Assembly: GCA_015066875.1 (NCBI GenBank)
Contig: SVNM01000013.1
Coordinates: forward strand, 1 to 37,339
Source of the DNA: Ruminococcus sp.
Lineage (GTDB): Bacteria; Bacillota; Clostridia; Oscillospirales; Ruminococcaceae
Length of the DNA: 37,339 bases
Direction: 5' to 3'
The notes under the pieces were generated by a model. It saw only the letters and a program-made list of their open reading frames with translations. It was not told the origin of the DNA and did no database searches. This document shows positions 15,437 to 23,419 of the stretch, piece after piece (position 1 is the stretch's first letter; each line of letters opens with the position of its first letter). The position numbers were made by a program, and so were the translations under genes.

Positions 15437-15465
15437 TTGTCCGCAGAATAATTATGTGGTATAAT
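15437..15465 (+). promoter_or_regulatory. Sigma-A promoter of the AraC-type regulator
   Basis: TTGTCC (15437-15442), 17 bases, TATAAT (15460-15465). The leader to the start codon at 15580 is about 108 bases. Closely spaced divergent promoters would let the regulator influence both directions, which is inference. Confidence 0.65.
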
Positions 15466-15579
15466 TTTAGCAGAAGATGATTATGAAAATTGCCTGTGCA
15501 CTCAAGAGCACAAAATGTCGGGCAGACTTTTATTTTCAATGTTATAATGAAATTACAGATGAGGAAAGGTCGTGTTGCT

Positions 15580-16401
15580 GTGAACAGTCTTAGTGAGGGT
15601 ATTCAGAACGCTGTTGATTATATTGAGGATAATCTTACACAACAGCTAAGTATCAGCGATATCGCTTCAAAAGCTTTTGTTTCACCGTTTTATTTTCAAA
15701 AAATATTCAGCGTTCTCTGCGGATTTACTGTGGGTGAATATATCCGCTGTCGCAGACTTGCTCTTGCCGGTCAGGAGCTTTCTGCAGGCTCTTCACGCGT
15801 GCTCGATATCGCTCTGAAATACGGTTATGAGTCTCAGGACAGCTTCTCAAGAGCTTTTACTAAATTTCACGGCATTACTCCCTCTTCTGCCAAGGAAAAA
15901 GGCGCAAAGCTGAAAGACTTTGCTCCTATTCAGATTATTTTAACTTTGAAAGGCGGTACTGTTATGGATTACAAAATCGTTGAAAAGGCTTCGTTTACTA
16001 TTATGGGAAAGGTTAAGAGATTCAATACCGAAACCTCTTACACCGAAATCCCTCAATTCTGGAATGAACATTACGCATCAGGCGGTGGTGATATTATCCG
16101 CGGTATGTTCGGTGCCTGTGTGGACAGCGACGGTAAAAATTTCGATTATTTTATCGCTGACCTTTACGCTCCGTTTATTGATATCCCAAAAGACTGCACC
16201 ACATTTACCTTTCAGGCGGGTACGTGGGCTGTTTTCCCATACAACGGCAAGTGCCCCGAGGCTCTTCAGGAAGTGAATACTAAAATCTGGAGCGAGTGGG
16301 TTCCAAACTGCAGAGAATATGAGCTTGCAGGAAATTATAATATTGAGTTCTATATCAGTCCGCAGAACGGTGAAATATGGATTCCCGTCAGGAAAAAATA
16401 A
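15580..16401 (+). CDS. AraC-family regulator with GyrI-like effector domain
   Basis: This 273-residue transcription factor has an N-terminal AraC DNA-binding domain (~1-105) with two helix-turn-helix units. QLSISDIASKAFVSPFYFQK is the first and VLDIALKYGYESQDSFSRAF the second. Residues ~125-270 are a GyrI-like domain, starting YKIVEKASFTIMGKVKRFNT, which in relatives such as Rob and BmrR-like proteins binds small hydrophobic drugs. The fold suggests a multidrug or stress sensor. A GTG start at 15580 is preferred because GAGGAAAGG lies ten bases upstream and it gives the natural MNSLSEGIQ N-terminus; ATG at 15547 is possible. No obvious efflux pump is next to it. Confidence 0.9.
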   Translation: MNSLSEGIQNAVDYIEDNLTQQLSISDIASKAFVSPFYFQKIFSVLCGFTVGEYIRCRRLALAGQELSAGSSRVLDIALKYGYESQDSFSRAFTKFHGITPSSAKEKGAKLKDFAPIQIILTLKGGTVMDYKIVEKASFTIMGKVKRFNTETSYTEIPQFWNEHYASGGGDIIRGMFGACVDSDGKNFDYFIADLYAPFIDIPKDCTTFTFQAGTWAVFPYNGKCPEALQEVNTKIWSEWVPNCREYELAGNYNIEFYISPQNGEIWIPVRKK

Positions 16402-16427
16402 TTGCGGTGCTGTTTAAGGCTTCCGCG

Positions 16428-16456
16428 TTGACTTCTGTGACTTCATAGGATATAAT
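16428..16456 (+). promoter_or_regulatory. Sigma-A promoter of the peroxiredoxin gene
   Basis: TTGACT (16428-16433), 17 bases, TATAAT (16451-16456). A further TATAAT at 16479-16484 has no -35 box at good spacing. Confidence 0.75.
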
Positions 16457-16506
16457 AATATTGATATACGCTGTGTCGTATAATCTTTTTCTGCGGAGGT
16501 TTTATT

Positions 16507-16974
16507 ATGCTTGAAACAGGAATCAAGGCTCCTGATTTTACACTTCAGGATAAGGACGGTAATTCAGTTTCTCTTTCAGATTTTAAGGGCAAAAAGGTTG
16601 TTCTCTACTTCTATCCCAGAGATAATACTCCAGGCTGTACACGTCAGGCACTGGGCTTTTCTGAGCTTTATGACCGCTTTAAGGCTGTGGGAGCCGAAGT
16701 AATCGGTGTAAGCAAGGACAGCGTGGCTTCTCACGTGAAATTCGCCCAGAAGCACAATCTTCCATTTGTTCTTCTTTCAGATACTCAGCTTGAGGCTATT
16801 CAGGCTTACGATGTGTGGCAGGAAAAGAAGCTCTACGGCAAGGTTAGTATGGGCGTTGTAAGAACTGCCTACGTAATCGACGAAAACGGCATTGTTATTA
16901 AGGCTATGCCTAAGGTCAAGCCCGATTCAAACGCTTCTGAGATTCTGGAATTCCTCGAAAAAGGAGAGCTCTGA
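16507..16974 (+). CDS. bcp: Thiol peroxidase of the BCP/PrxQ class
   Basis: This 155-residue peroxiredoxin reduces hydrogen peroxide and organic hydroperoxides with electrons from thioredoxin. The peroxidatic Cys44 is in YPRDNTPGCTRQALGF. In many BCP proteins a resolving Cys lies five residues later, but here that position is Leu and there is no other Cys in the chain. It should therefore act as a one-Cys enzyme that needs an external thiol. VIGVSKDSVASHVKFAQKH and the closing TAYVIDENG stretch match the family. A CGGAGG site precedes the ATG. It is followed after one base by a small membrane-protein gene. In an anaerobe it would protect against oxygen exposure. Confidence 0.93.
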   Translation: MLETGIKAPDFTLQDKDGNSVSLSDFKGKKVVLYFYPRDNTPGCTRQALGFSELYDRFKAVGAEVIGVSKDSVASHVKFAQKHNLPFVLLSDTQLEAIQAYDVWQEKKLYGKVSMGVVRTAYVIDENGIVIKAMPKVKPDSNASEILEFLEKGEL

Positions 16975-16975
16975 T

Positions 16976-17518
16976 ATGCCTGAACAGGTAAGCTCTGCGG
17001 AAAAAAGCTCCGCTAAAACCAAAACAACTCTGCTTGTTGTATCTGCTGTAATCTTTCTGATTATCACTGTGGCTGTGTGGCTTTCGTTATCCTACAGCGC
17101 TCCGTATAATTACACTGAGGACTGCTTCTATGCTCATCAGGAGGATTTTCAGGACCTTGTTTCATATGCCGAAAAGCTGTATTCTGAAAACTGTTCATAT
17201 GCTGAAATCAACGAGGACAATGCTCCCGATGGAATAAAGGACTTTCTCGATACTCTGCAAAATCAATACAGCAAGGACAGTCCTTATTCTGTCTTTTCTT
17301 CTGTTGATGTCCGCTTTGACCACGAGGGCGATATGATGCTTTATGTCCGTGCCAAAAATGAAAAACTCAGAAGCGGTGACGGTATGAACTCTCCTGATAT
17401 AAGATTCTATTACCTTATTTATATTGATGAAAATTACGATGGCAAGGTTCCATTCAGCAAGGATAAACCATTTTTTGAAAGCTGGTACACAGGCTCGTCA
17501 GATACGTACTCAGGTTAG
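16976..17518 (+). CDS. Small membrane-anchored protein of unknown function
   Basis: This 180-residue protein has a Ser/Lys-rich cytosolic N-terminus and one strong transmembrane segment (TLLVVSAVIFLIITVAVWLS, ~residues 24-43). The remainder is a ~135-residue acidic extracellular part, containing DFLDTLQNQYSKD and a DVRFDHEGDMMLYVRAKN strand. I do not recognise the family. The ATG at 16976 is chosen for AAGGAGAG within the end of the peroxiredoxin gene; longer in-frame starts lie inside that gene. The one-base gap indicates cotranscription with the peroxiredoxin gene. A link to oxidative stress is only suggested by position. Confidence 0.7.
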   Translation: MPEQVSSAEKSSAKTKTTLLVVSAVIFLIITVAVWLSLSYSAPYNYTEDCFYAHQEDFQDLVSYAEKLYSENCSYAEINEDNAPDGIKDFLDTLQNQYSKDSPYSVFSSVDVRFDHEGDMMLYVRAKNEKLRSGDGMNSPDIRFYYLIYIDENYDGKVPFSKDKPFFESWYTGSSDTYSG

Positions 17519-17558
17519 CTCTAAAAGCGTTTTTGCCTGTATTACGTTACTCTACCAA

Positions 17559-17591
17559 TGGTTGAGCTGTAAAAACTCCCCCACTCAACCA
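17559..17591 (+). promoter_or_regulatory. Inverted repeat upstream of the XRE membrane regulator
   Basis: TGGTTGAG (17559-17566) and CTCAACCA (17584-17591) form an 8-base inverted repeat about 60 bases before the regulator start at 17654. It could be an autoregulatory operator. No clear promoter was found next to it. Confidence 0.35.
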
Positions 17592-17653
17592 CTGATATGT
17601 GTACTTTTTGCCCCGAATCGTTTATGCTTGAAGCAAAGGAGGTACAGCGATTT

Positions 17654-18265
17654 ATGGACCAGATTAAAATCGGTAAATTTATTGCAATGCGCAGAAAATT
17701 AAAAGGGCTTACTCAGTCACAGCTTGCGGAAAAGCTCGGCATTACTGACAGGGCTGTCTCGAAATGGGAAACAGGCAAGTCTATGCCGGATTGCTCTATA
17801 ATGCTTGAACTGTGCAGTGAGCTTGATATCAGCGTAAACGATTTACTTAACGGGGAGGTTGTTTCTATGGAGAACTATAAGGAAAAATCAGAGCAGATGC
17901 TTCTGGATATGGCAAAACAAAAAGAGGAAAGTGATAAAAGATTGCTTCATATCGAAATTGTAATGGGTATATGCTGTATTATACCGCTTATCGCTTCGAC
18001 TATAATCGTTTCAGCTGTGCCCATGAAGGAATGGCTGGCAACTGTAATCGTTCTTGCAAGTCTTGTTCCGCTTTTAATTGCAACTCCGTTTGCATTAAAG
18101 ATTGAGCAGACTGCGGGATACTATGAATGTGCACACTGCCATCACAAGTATGTTCCCACATACAAAAGCGTTTTCTTTGCTATGCACAGCGGAAGAACAC
18201 GTTATATGAAATGTCCGCAGTGCAACAAGCGCTCGTGGAACAAAAAAGTAATCTCAAAAGACTGA
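17654..18265 (+). CDS. XRE-family regulator with membrane segments and zinc-ribbon-like tail
   Basis: This 203-residue protein has an N-terminal Cro/C1-type helix-turn-helix (LTQSQLAEKLGITDRAVSKW, ~16-35). Residues ~100-160 contain two hydrophobic segments, IEIVMGICCIIPLIASTIIV and WLATVIVLASLVPLLIATPF, that should cross the membrane as a hairpin. The C-terminal ~45 residues contain CAHCHH and, 30 residues later, CPQC, a zinc-ribbon-like set. DNA binding from the membrane would couple a membrane or metal signal to transcription. The ATG at 17654 follows AAGGAGGT (17636-17643). It is related in its N-terminus to the regulator at 1968, but not in the rest. A strong terminator follows. Confidence 0.88.
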   Translation: MDQIKIGKFIAMRRKLKGLTQSQLAEKLGITDRAVSKWETGKSMPDCSIMLELCSELDISVNDLLNGEVVSMENYKEKSEQMLLDMAKQKEESDKRLLHIEIVMGICCIIPLIASTIIVSAVPMKEWLATVIVLASLVPLLIATPFALKIEQTAGYYECAHCHHKYVPTYKSVFFAMHSGRTRYMKCPQCNKRSWNKKVISKD

Positions 18266-18277
18266 TTTATAAAAATT

Positions 18278-18323
18278 ACGGTATAGTGATGCTGATACGC
18301 TCTTCATCACTATACCGTTTTTT
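18278..18323 (+). terminator. Rho-independent terminator after the XRE membrane regulator
   Basis: ACGGTATAGTGATG (18278-18291) pairs perfectly with CATCACTATACCGT (18305-18318), followed by TTTTT. It separates this gene from the convergent CotH gene, which ends at 18332. Confidence 0.92.
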
Positions 18324-18331
18324 CTTTGCTT

Positions 18332-19945
18332 TTATTCGTGCCAGTATTCGTTTATGAACTCTACACGGGTTTTAAGCCACTCAAGAAGAAGGTCTGACGC
18401 TTCCTTGTGTGTTTTGCATCTTGCCGACTTTCTTGTAAGCTCGCTTGCAAATTCCTTATTATTCACAAGATTATCCCACTTGGCATAGTTTCGTGTGAGC
18501 TCTGCCTCATACTGCGCTGTGTCGTTTTCTATCATTTCATATGCACGGTCAAATACTCCGCTGTCATATGCGTTTGTCCACCTGTCTTTTATGATTTCAC
18601 AGAACCAGTCCTCGTACATCAGCACTGCAAGCCAGGGGTTAACTGTTTCATATGTATCATTTACGTCAACAAGAATGTTCGACGCATAAAAGCCTGTGCC
18701 GTCTGCACATCGGTCTTTATTACCCATTGCCGAGTCAAAATCCCAGGGAGCTTCAAATCTGAGCTTCTTATCGCCCTGAGCTCCGAAATCCGCGCTCATA
18801 AAAAAGCTCGACCAGTATAAATCTGCGTCACAGGCAAGCTCGTTTAAAATGTACGTATCAGCAAGAGAATTTACATTCACTGCCTTTTCTATCGCTTCCT
18901 GTGGAGTAAGCTCTGTTGTTTCGGAAATTTCTGTGCAGTCGTCATTGAAAACATACGCTTTATCCTCATAGGCTCCGTAATACATTATCCTGTAGACGTT
19001 GTTTATATATGAAGCTATGAAATCGTGCTGTGCCTGAGAATATATGTCGCTTTTTATTGTAAAGCCTGTATCCTTGCCCTTCTCACTGAAACAGGTGATG
19101 GTTTTTCCGCTTCCTCCGTTGCCGTCAAAGGGCACCAGCGGAGCATTTTCTGCATAATCAACCGCAAATCCCGAAAGAGCGTCCTCGCTGGTGAAATAGC
19201 CGTCAAATTCAAGGAAATAGCCTATATCCGTTCCCTGATAGTCCTTAGGGGCTTCGGTTACGTTTACTCTGTTGCTGTTTATCTGCTGTTGCTCTGTAAG
19301 AAGATATACTCCCCAGTATTCGCCGTTTATGAATACCTCGGCAAACTCTGCGTCGGCAGAGTAAAGTCCCTCTTCCTCAAAAAGCTCTGACGCTATGTAT
19401 AATACCGTTTTGTCCCTGAGCATTGAGCCGTCCTTGTACTCTGCAAGAAGCACCCAGTTTCTCATCTGAGCTCCGCCGTTTAAGTCAAGCACGCTCTGCT
19501 TTTCTGTGAATTTTATCCTCAGTGGCTTTTTGGCATAGGTAGTGGTCCAGTTTCCGCGCACCTTTACCTGTGCCTCAACGTCTTCAAGAAGCACTGTCTT
19601 GTCTGAATCTGTAATCGTTATATTGCAAAGCTCGTAATAAGGCGCCGGAGGCATCTTGTAATTTGGCGTCCAGCTGGCAATCTGCTCGGAAACGTGAGGT
19701 GCAACGGGCTCTGTCACAAAATCAAGCACATCATCTGTCTTGTCTATTGTCGTTATTGATATTACAGGCATCGATGAACCTGCGGTTATTTCTTCCTCGT
19801 CAAAAGCCTGTTGCGCAGTCGACTCGGTATTTTCAATTTCCTGATGTATATCAGACGATACTTCACTGACCTCTGTTTTCACTGCACAGGAAGTCATTGC
19901 TATAGACATCAATACAGTCAATAAGCATAGCTTAATCTTATTCAT
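18332..19945 (-). CDS. CotH-family lipoprotein (putative extracytoplasmic protein kinase)
   Basis: This 537-residue lipoprotein has lipobox SIAMTSC (Cys20). After a ~75-residue acidic linker it carries a CotH domain: VEAQVKVRGNWTTTYAKKPL at ~residues 123-142, NWVLLAEYKDGSMLRDKTVL at ~163-182, FAEVFINGEYWGVYLLTEQ at ~201, and the catalytic-type motif PWDFDSAMGN at 400-409. CotH proteins of Bacillus spores phosphorylate coat proteins, and CotH domains also occur in cellulosome-linked proteins of Ruminococcus. Here it would sit outside the membrane. The metal-binding DFDSAMG is intact, so activity is plausible. The promoter at 19987-20015 drives it alone. Confidence 0.9.
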   Translation of the reverse strand: MNKIKLCLLTVLMSIAMTSCAVKTEVSEVSSDIHQEIENTESTAQQAFDEEEITAGSSMPVISITTIDKTDDVLDFVTEPVAPHVSEQIASWTPNYKMPPAPYYELCNITITDSDKTVLLEDVEAQVKVRGNWTTTYAKKPLRIKFTEKQSVLDLNGGAQMRNWVLLAEYKDGSMLRDKTVLYIASELFEEEGLYSADAEFAEVFINGEYWGVYLLTEQQQINSNRVNVTEAPKDYQGTDIGYFLEFDGYFTSEDALSGFAVDYAENAPLVPFDGNGGSGKTITCFSEKGKDTGFTIKSDIYSQAQHDFIASYINNVYRIMYYGAYEDKAYVFNDDCTEISETTELTPQEAIEKAVNVNSLADTYILNELACDADLYWSSFFMSADFGAQGDKKLRFEAPWDFDSAMGNKDRCADGTGFYASNILVDVNDTYETVNPWLAVLMYEDWFCEIIKDRWTNAYDSGVFDRAYEMIENDTAQYEAELTRNYAKWDNLVNNKEFASELTRKSARCKTHKEASDLLLEWLKTRVEFINEYWHE

Positions 19946-19986
19946 AATGGTTTCTCCTTATTTACTCAAGCATTAAATCATCTTTC

Positions 19987-20015
19987 ATTGTACTATCATC
20001 AGCCTTCTTTGTCAA
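19987..20015 (-). promoter_or_regulatory. Sigma-A promoter of the CotH gene
   Basis: On the minus strand, TTGACA (20010-20015), 17 bases, TACAAT (19987-19992). The leader before the AAGGAG ribosome site is short. Confidence 0.8.
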
Positions 20016-20046
20016 TAGACCGTATGTTAACATCACATATCAAAAA

Positions 20047-20203
20047 CGGAGCTGTTACACTCCGCTCAGATTGCCGATAAAACTTGATTTTTCGGGCGGA
20101 TAATATCCGCCCCTACACAAATATTACGTGATATAGTATCACCTGTTATAACAAAACAGCTTTATACAGACAAAACGGAGTGTAATCACTCCGTTTTGTT
20201 TTT
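20047..20203. repeat. Hairpin cluster between CotH and PTS genes
   Basis: Four hairpins lie in this gap. CGGAG-CTCCG is at 20047-20064. GGGCGGA-TCCGCCC followed by CTACA is at 20094-20117. GTGATA-TATCAC is at 20128-20142. ACAAAACGGAGTG-CACTCCGTTTTGT is at 20170-20199. The first and last share the ACGGAG and ACTCCG halves. The 20094 copy resembles the hairpin at 5491-5519. There is no coding sequence here. Confidence 0.6.
20170..20203. terminator. Terminator downstream of the PTS gene
   Basis: A 13-pair perfect stem (ACAAAACGGAGTG with CACTCCGTTTTGT, four-base loop) lies directly after the PTS stop codon. Its T-run is stronger on the plus strand (TTTTTT) than on the minus strand, where the arm itself ends in TTTTG. 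It most likely ends the minus-strand PTS transcript. Confidence 0.7.
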
Positions 20204-20204
20204 T

Positions 20205-22352
20205 CTACAGTATATCGTTGATGTCGGATTTCAGCACATCTGCCTTCGGTCCGTATATCGCCTGTATTCCTTCACCCTTTACAATAAGCCCCAGTGCTCC
20301 CTCTGCTTTCCACTTATCTGCATCTGCAACGAGGGTTGGATTCTTTACTGTAACTCGAAGCCTTGTCATACAGGCGTCAACAAGGTTTATATTATCTCTT
20401 CCGCCAAGAAGAGCTATTATTCTTTCAGGCTGTCCTTCTGAAATGCTCCGTGCCTCTACCGAACGCTCCTCAGCATTGTCAGTGTTAGCAGTATAGTTGC
20501 CCAGCCTGCCCGGAGTTGCATATCTGAATTTTCCTATCATATAGTATGCTACAAGATATCCTATACCAAAGAATATCACAGAGCTTATTATAAAATTGAT
20601 TATATCTCCCGTAAGTCCTGCCTTTACCGACATTGGAACTCTTGTTAAAAATTCAAGATTGCCAAAGGAATGAAGCCTCAGGTCTATAACTCCCGACAAG
20701 GCAAAGGCACAGCCCTGAAGCAGAGCGTATACGATATAAAGCGGAAGTGCACAGAACATAAACATAAACTCTAAAGGCTCGGTTACTCCTGTCAGAAACA
20801 CCGCCAGCGACGCTGAGAAGAACATTGAGCGGTAATTTCTTCGCTTATCCCTGTCAGCTCTGCGGTACATTGCAAGCGCTATGCCAAGAAGAAGTCCGGT
20901 TGAGCCTATCATCTGTCCTACCTTGAAGCGTGCGGGAGTTACTGTTGCAAGCAGATTTTCATAAGCTGAAATGTCTCCTCCGCTTTTAAGATTGATAAGG
21001 TCAGTTATCCACGCAAGCCACAGGGGGTCCTGTCCGAATACTACTGTTCCCGCATTTGCCCCTGTGAGAATTTCATAGCTTCCGCCGAATGAGGTGTAAT
21101 TCATAGGAATCGTCAGCATATGGTGGAGTCCGAAGGGAAGTAAAAGTCTTTCAAGCGTTCCGTAAACAAACGGTGCAAGAAGCGGAGAGGTATCTGCCGA
21201 ATTTGCTATCCATATGCCGAAAGAGTTTATTCCCGACTGAATTACAGGCCATACAACTGCAAGAACAAGAGAGATTATCACCGACCACAATATTACCACA
21301 AGAGGTACAAATCGCTTGCCATTGAAGAACGACAAGGCTTCGGGAAGCTTTCTGTAATTGTAGTATCGGTTGAAGATGACTCCGCCGGCAAAACCTGATA
21401 TTATTCCCGCAAAAACTCCCATATTAAGTGCGGGAGAGCCTAAAACCGAGGTGAAATAATTGCTCACCGCCATTTCTTGTCCCCACAATGACGTAACAAT
21501 CGCTTCGGAATCGCTGAGCATATCATTTGTAACCCCGAAAACTGCTCCTGTTATGGCGTTTATCAGTATAAACGCAAGAAGCGAGGCAAATGCTCCGCCC
21601 GCTCTTTCCTTTGCCCACGAGCCTCCTATTGCTACGGCAAATAAAATGTGAAGATTGCTTATTATCGCCCAGCCGATATTCTCGGTTACGCTTCCTATCG
21701 TCGCTATAAGCGCAATATCTCCGCCAGCCATTGCTATAAGCTTTCCGATGCTTATCATAAGTCCCGAAGCAGGCATTACGGCGATTACTGTCATCAGCAC
21801 CTTGCCAAGCTTCTGCAGAAAATCAAAGGACGCTCTTTTGTCCTTTTTCTGTACGGAAGGAGCAGACTCAGCTGTCGGTTTGTTTTTTCTGAGGCACATC
21901 AGCTCCTGTCCGTGAGTTACCCTTTCAGCCGGTATTTCAGGCTTCAGATTATCCTCGTCTGCGTCTGTGATTATAACGGGAGTCACTGTATTTATGCCCT
22001 TTTCTCTGAGAAGCTCCATATCAGCCTCTGCAATAAGCTGTCCTCTTTCAACTCTGTCACCCGATTTTACGTGTGAGACAAAGCCCTCGCCCTTCAGGGA
22101 TACAGTTTCAAGTCCGAAATGAACAAGCACATCACACCCGTTATCTCCGCTTATTCCATAGGCGTGCTTTGTTTCCGCAACAGTTGATACTGTTCCGTCA
22201 ACAGGACTGTATATTTTTCCGTTTTCGGGAATTACTGCACAGCCGTCGCCAAGAACTTTCCCCGCAAATGTCTCATCAGGCACTTCTTCTATAGGTACAA
22301 CTCTGCCGTCTACAGGCGACGCTATAATTATCTTATCTTTATTTTTCTCCAT
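20205..22352 (-). CDS. ptsG: PTS glucose-type permease, EIIA-EIIC-EIIB fusion
   Basis: This 715-residue membrane protein imports and phosphorylates a hexose, most likely glucose, by the phosphoenolpyruvate phosphotransferase system. Residues 1-~150 are a Crr-like EIIA with active His78 in GCDVLVHFGLETV. Residues ~170-600 are the EIIC channel (about ten membrane segments), with FGLHHMLTIPMNYTSFGG as the substrate region and FLTGVTEPLEFMFMF. The C-terminal EIIB has active Cys661 in VDACMTRLRVTV. The order A-C-B differs from the C-B-A order of the Bacillus glucose enzyme. The glucose assignment rests on resemblance to streptococcal and lactobacillal glucose enzymes. Maltose or GlcNAc transport cannot be excluded. 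No HPr or EI gene is in the window. AAAGGAG precedes the ATG. Confidence 0.92.
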   Translation of the reverse strand: MEKNKDKIIIASPVDGRVVPIEEVPDETFAGKVLGDGCAVIPENGKIYSPVDGTVSTVAETKHAYGISGDNGCDVLVHFGLETVSLKGEGFVSHVKSGDRVERGQLIAEADMELLREKGINTVTPVIITDADEDNLKPEIPAERVTHGQELMCLRKNKPTAESAPSVQKKDKRASFDFLQKLGKVLMTVIAVMPASGLMISIGKLIAMAGGDIALIATIGSVTENIGWAIISNLHILFAVAIGGSWAKERAGGAFASLLAFILINAITGAVFGVTNDMLSDSEAIVTSLWGQEMAVSNYFTSVLGSPALNMGVFAGIISGFAGGVIFNRYYNYRKLPEALSFFNGKRFVPLVVILWSVIISLVLAVVWPVIQSGINSFGIWIANSADTSPLLAPFVYGTLERLLLPFGLHHMLTIPMNYTSFGGSYEILTGANAGTVVFGQDPLWLAWITDLINLKSGGDISAYENLLATVTPARFKVGQMIGSTGLLLGIALAMYRRADRDKRRNYRSMFFSASLAVFLTGVTEPLEFMFMFCALPLYIVYALLQGCAFALSGVIDLRLHSFGNLEFLTRVPMSVKAGLTGDIINFIISSVIFFGIGYLVAYYMIGKFRYATPGRLGNYTANTDNAEERSVEARSISEGQPERIIALLGGRDNINLVDACMTRLRVTVKNPTLVADADKWKAEGALGLIVKGEGIQAIYGPKADVLKSDINDIL

Positions 22353-22420
22353 TATATTCTCCTTTTGCCATAACCTGTTATGAGTATTATGTGCAGTTTA
22401 TCCCTGAGAATACATCAAAA

Positions 22421-22459
22421 ACAAAAAGAGCCACAGACCTTTTTACGTACTGTGACTCT
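22421..22459 (-). terminator. Terminator of the CcdA-TlpA-Trx operon
   Basis: Read on the minus strand, AGAGTCACAG pairs with CTGTGGCTCT with one mismatch, around a 13-base loop, followed by TTTTGTTTTT. It lies 13 bases after the thioredoxin stop codon and separates it from the PTS gene. Confidence 0.85.
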
Positions 22460-22471
22460 TCTGCATAAATT

Positions 22472-22783
22472 TTACTTATCAAGAAGCTCTAAAATCTTTT
22501 CCTTAGGACGTGCTCCTACCGCAAAATCTACTATTCTGCCTTCCTTTACCGCGAATATCGCAGGTATGCTTGTTATTCTGAACATCGCAGAAAGCTCAGG
22601 CTCGTTGTCAACGTTTACCTTGCACACCTTGATTTCAGGGTGCTCGCCGGCAATCTCCTCCATTATAGGAGCAATCATTCTGCAGGGTCCGCACCAGGGT
22701 GCCCAGAAATCGATAAGTACAGGTTTCTTGCACTGCATTACCTCTGCTTCAAGATTTCTTGCTGTGATTTCGGTTATTTTCAT
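22472..22783 (-). CDS. trxA: Thioredoxin
   Basis: This is a 103-residue cytosolic thioredoxin of normal length. The active site is DFWAPWCGPCRMIAPI, with Cys31 and Cys34. The cis-Pro loop (ITSIPAIFAV) and the terminal ARPKEKILELL helix complete the fold. It is reduced by thioredoxin reductase, not seen here, and can hand electrons to CcdA in the membrane, whose gene lies two genes upstream, and to the peroxiredoxin at 16507. AAGGAGG precedes the ATG. It is the last gene before a strong terminator. Confidence 0.96.
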   Translation of the reverse strand: MKITEITARNLEAEVMQCKKPVLIDFWAPWCGPCRMIAPIMEEIAGEHPEIKVCKVNVDNEPELSAMFRITSIPAIFAVKEGRIVDFAVGARPKEKILELLDK

Positions 22784-22804
22784 TATTATTCCTCCTTGTT
22801 TTAT

Positions 22805-23404
22805 TTATTCTGATGTCTTCAGCATCGACAAGCCCTGTTCAAGCTGATCGGCTGTCAACATTCCTGTTGCATATGTTACAAGCTGTCCGCTTCCGTTGAT
22901 GAAAAATGTCATAGGAAGTCCTGATGCTCCGTAGGTTTGTGTGGCTTCAAGAGTTGTATCATAGTACACGGGGAATTTATATCCCTCGCCGTTTACATAC
23001 TCCTGTGCCGTTTCAATGGTCTCGCTTTTTCCGTCGGTTACGTTTATCATCATAAACTCCACATCGGAATGGTTTTCATATGCCTTGTCAAAATCAGGCA
23101 TCTCTACCTTGCAGTAATAGCACCACGACGCCCAGAAATTCACCACAACCGGTCTGCCCCTGAAATCAGAAAGCTTCACAGCTTTGCCCTCGCTGTCGTA
23201 AACGGTGAAATCAGGGGCTGTAAAGTCCTGTTGCTCTTCGTTATCCTGTGCAGAACTGCCCTCAGACTCTGAAGTGCCTGTGGATACATCGGCAAACCTG
23301 TCAGGAGCATACTCCTCCTTCAGAAAAGCGTACAAGAACCATATTCCCACAAAGACAAGCACGCATATAAGAGCTGTCAATGTCCATTTTACTGATTTTT
23401 TCAT
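22805..23404 (-). CDS. TlpA/ResA-like membrane-anchored thiol-disulfide oxidoreductase
   Basis: This 199-residue protein has an N-terminal membrane anchor (~residues 7-28, WTLTALICVLVFVGIWFLYA) and an acidic linker. A TlpA/ResA-like redox domain follows: FTAPDFTVYDSEGKAVKLSD, then VVNFWASWCYYCKVEMPDF, with Cys95 and Cys98. The cis-Pro motif is GLPMTFFI. It should face outward and reduce disulfides in exported proteins, receiving electrons from CcdA. No cytochrome c genes are nearby, so the clients are probably secreted or surface proteins. It lies 15 bases from ccdA. Confidence 0.93.
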   Translation of the reverse strand: MKKSVKWTLTALICVLVFVGIWFLYAFLKEEYAPDRFADVSTGTSESEGSSAQDNEEQQDFTAPDFTVYDSEGKAVKLSDFRGRPVVVNFWASWCYYCKVEMPDFDKAYENHSDVEFMMINVTDGKSETIETAQEYVNGEGYKFPVYYDTTLEATQTYGASGLPMTFFINGSGQLVTYATGMLTADQLEQGLSMLKTSE

Positions 23405-23419
23405 ATTGCTTACCGCTCC

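Noticed and set aside
22353..22420. Antiterminator site controlling the PTS gene
   Set aside because: The hairpin upstream is better explained as the terminator of the thioredoxin gene, and no regulator of the LicT/GlcT type is seen.
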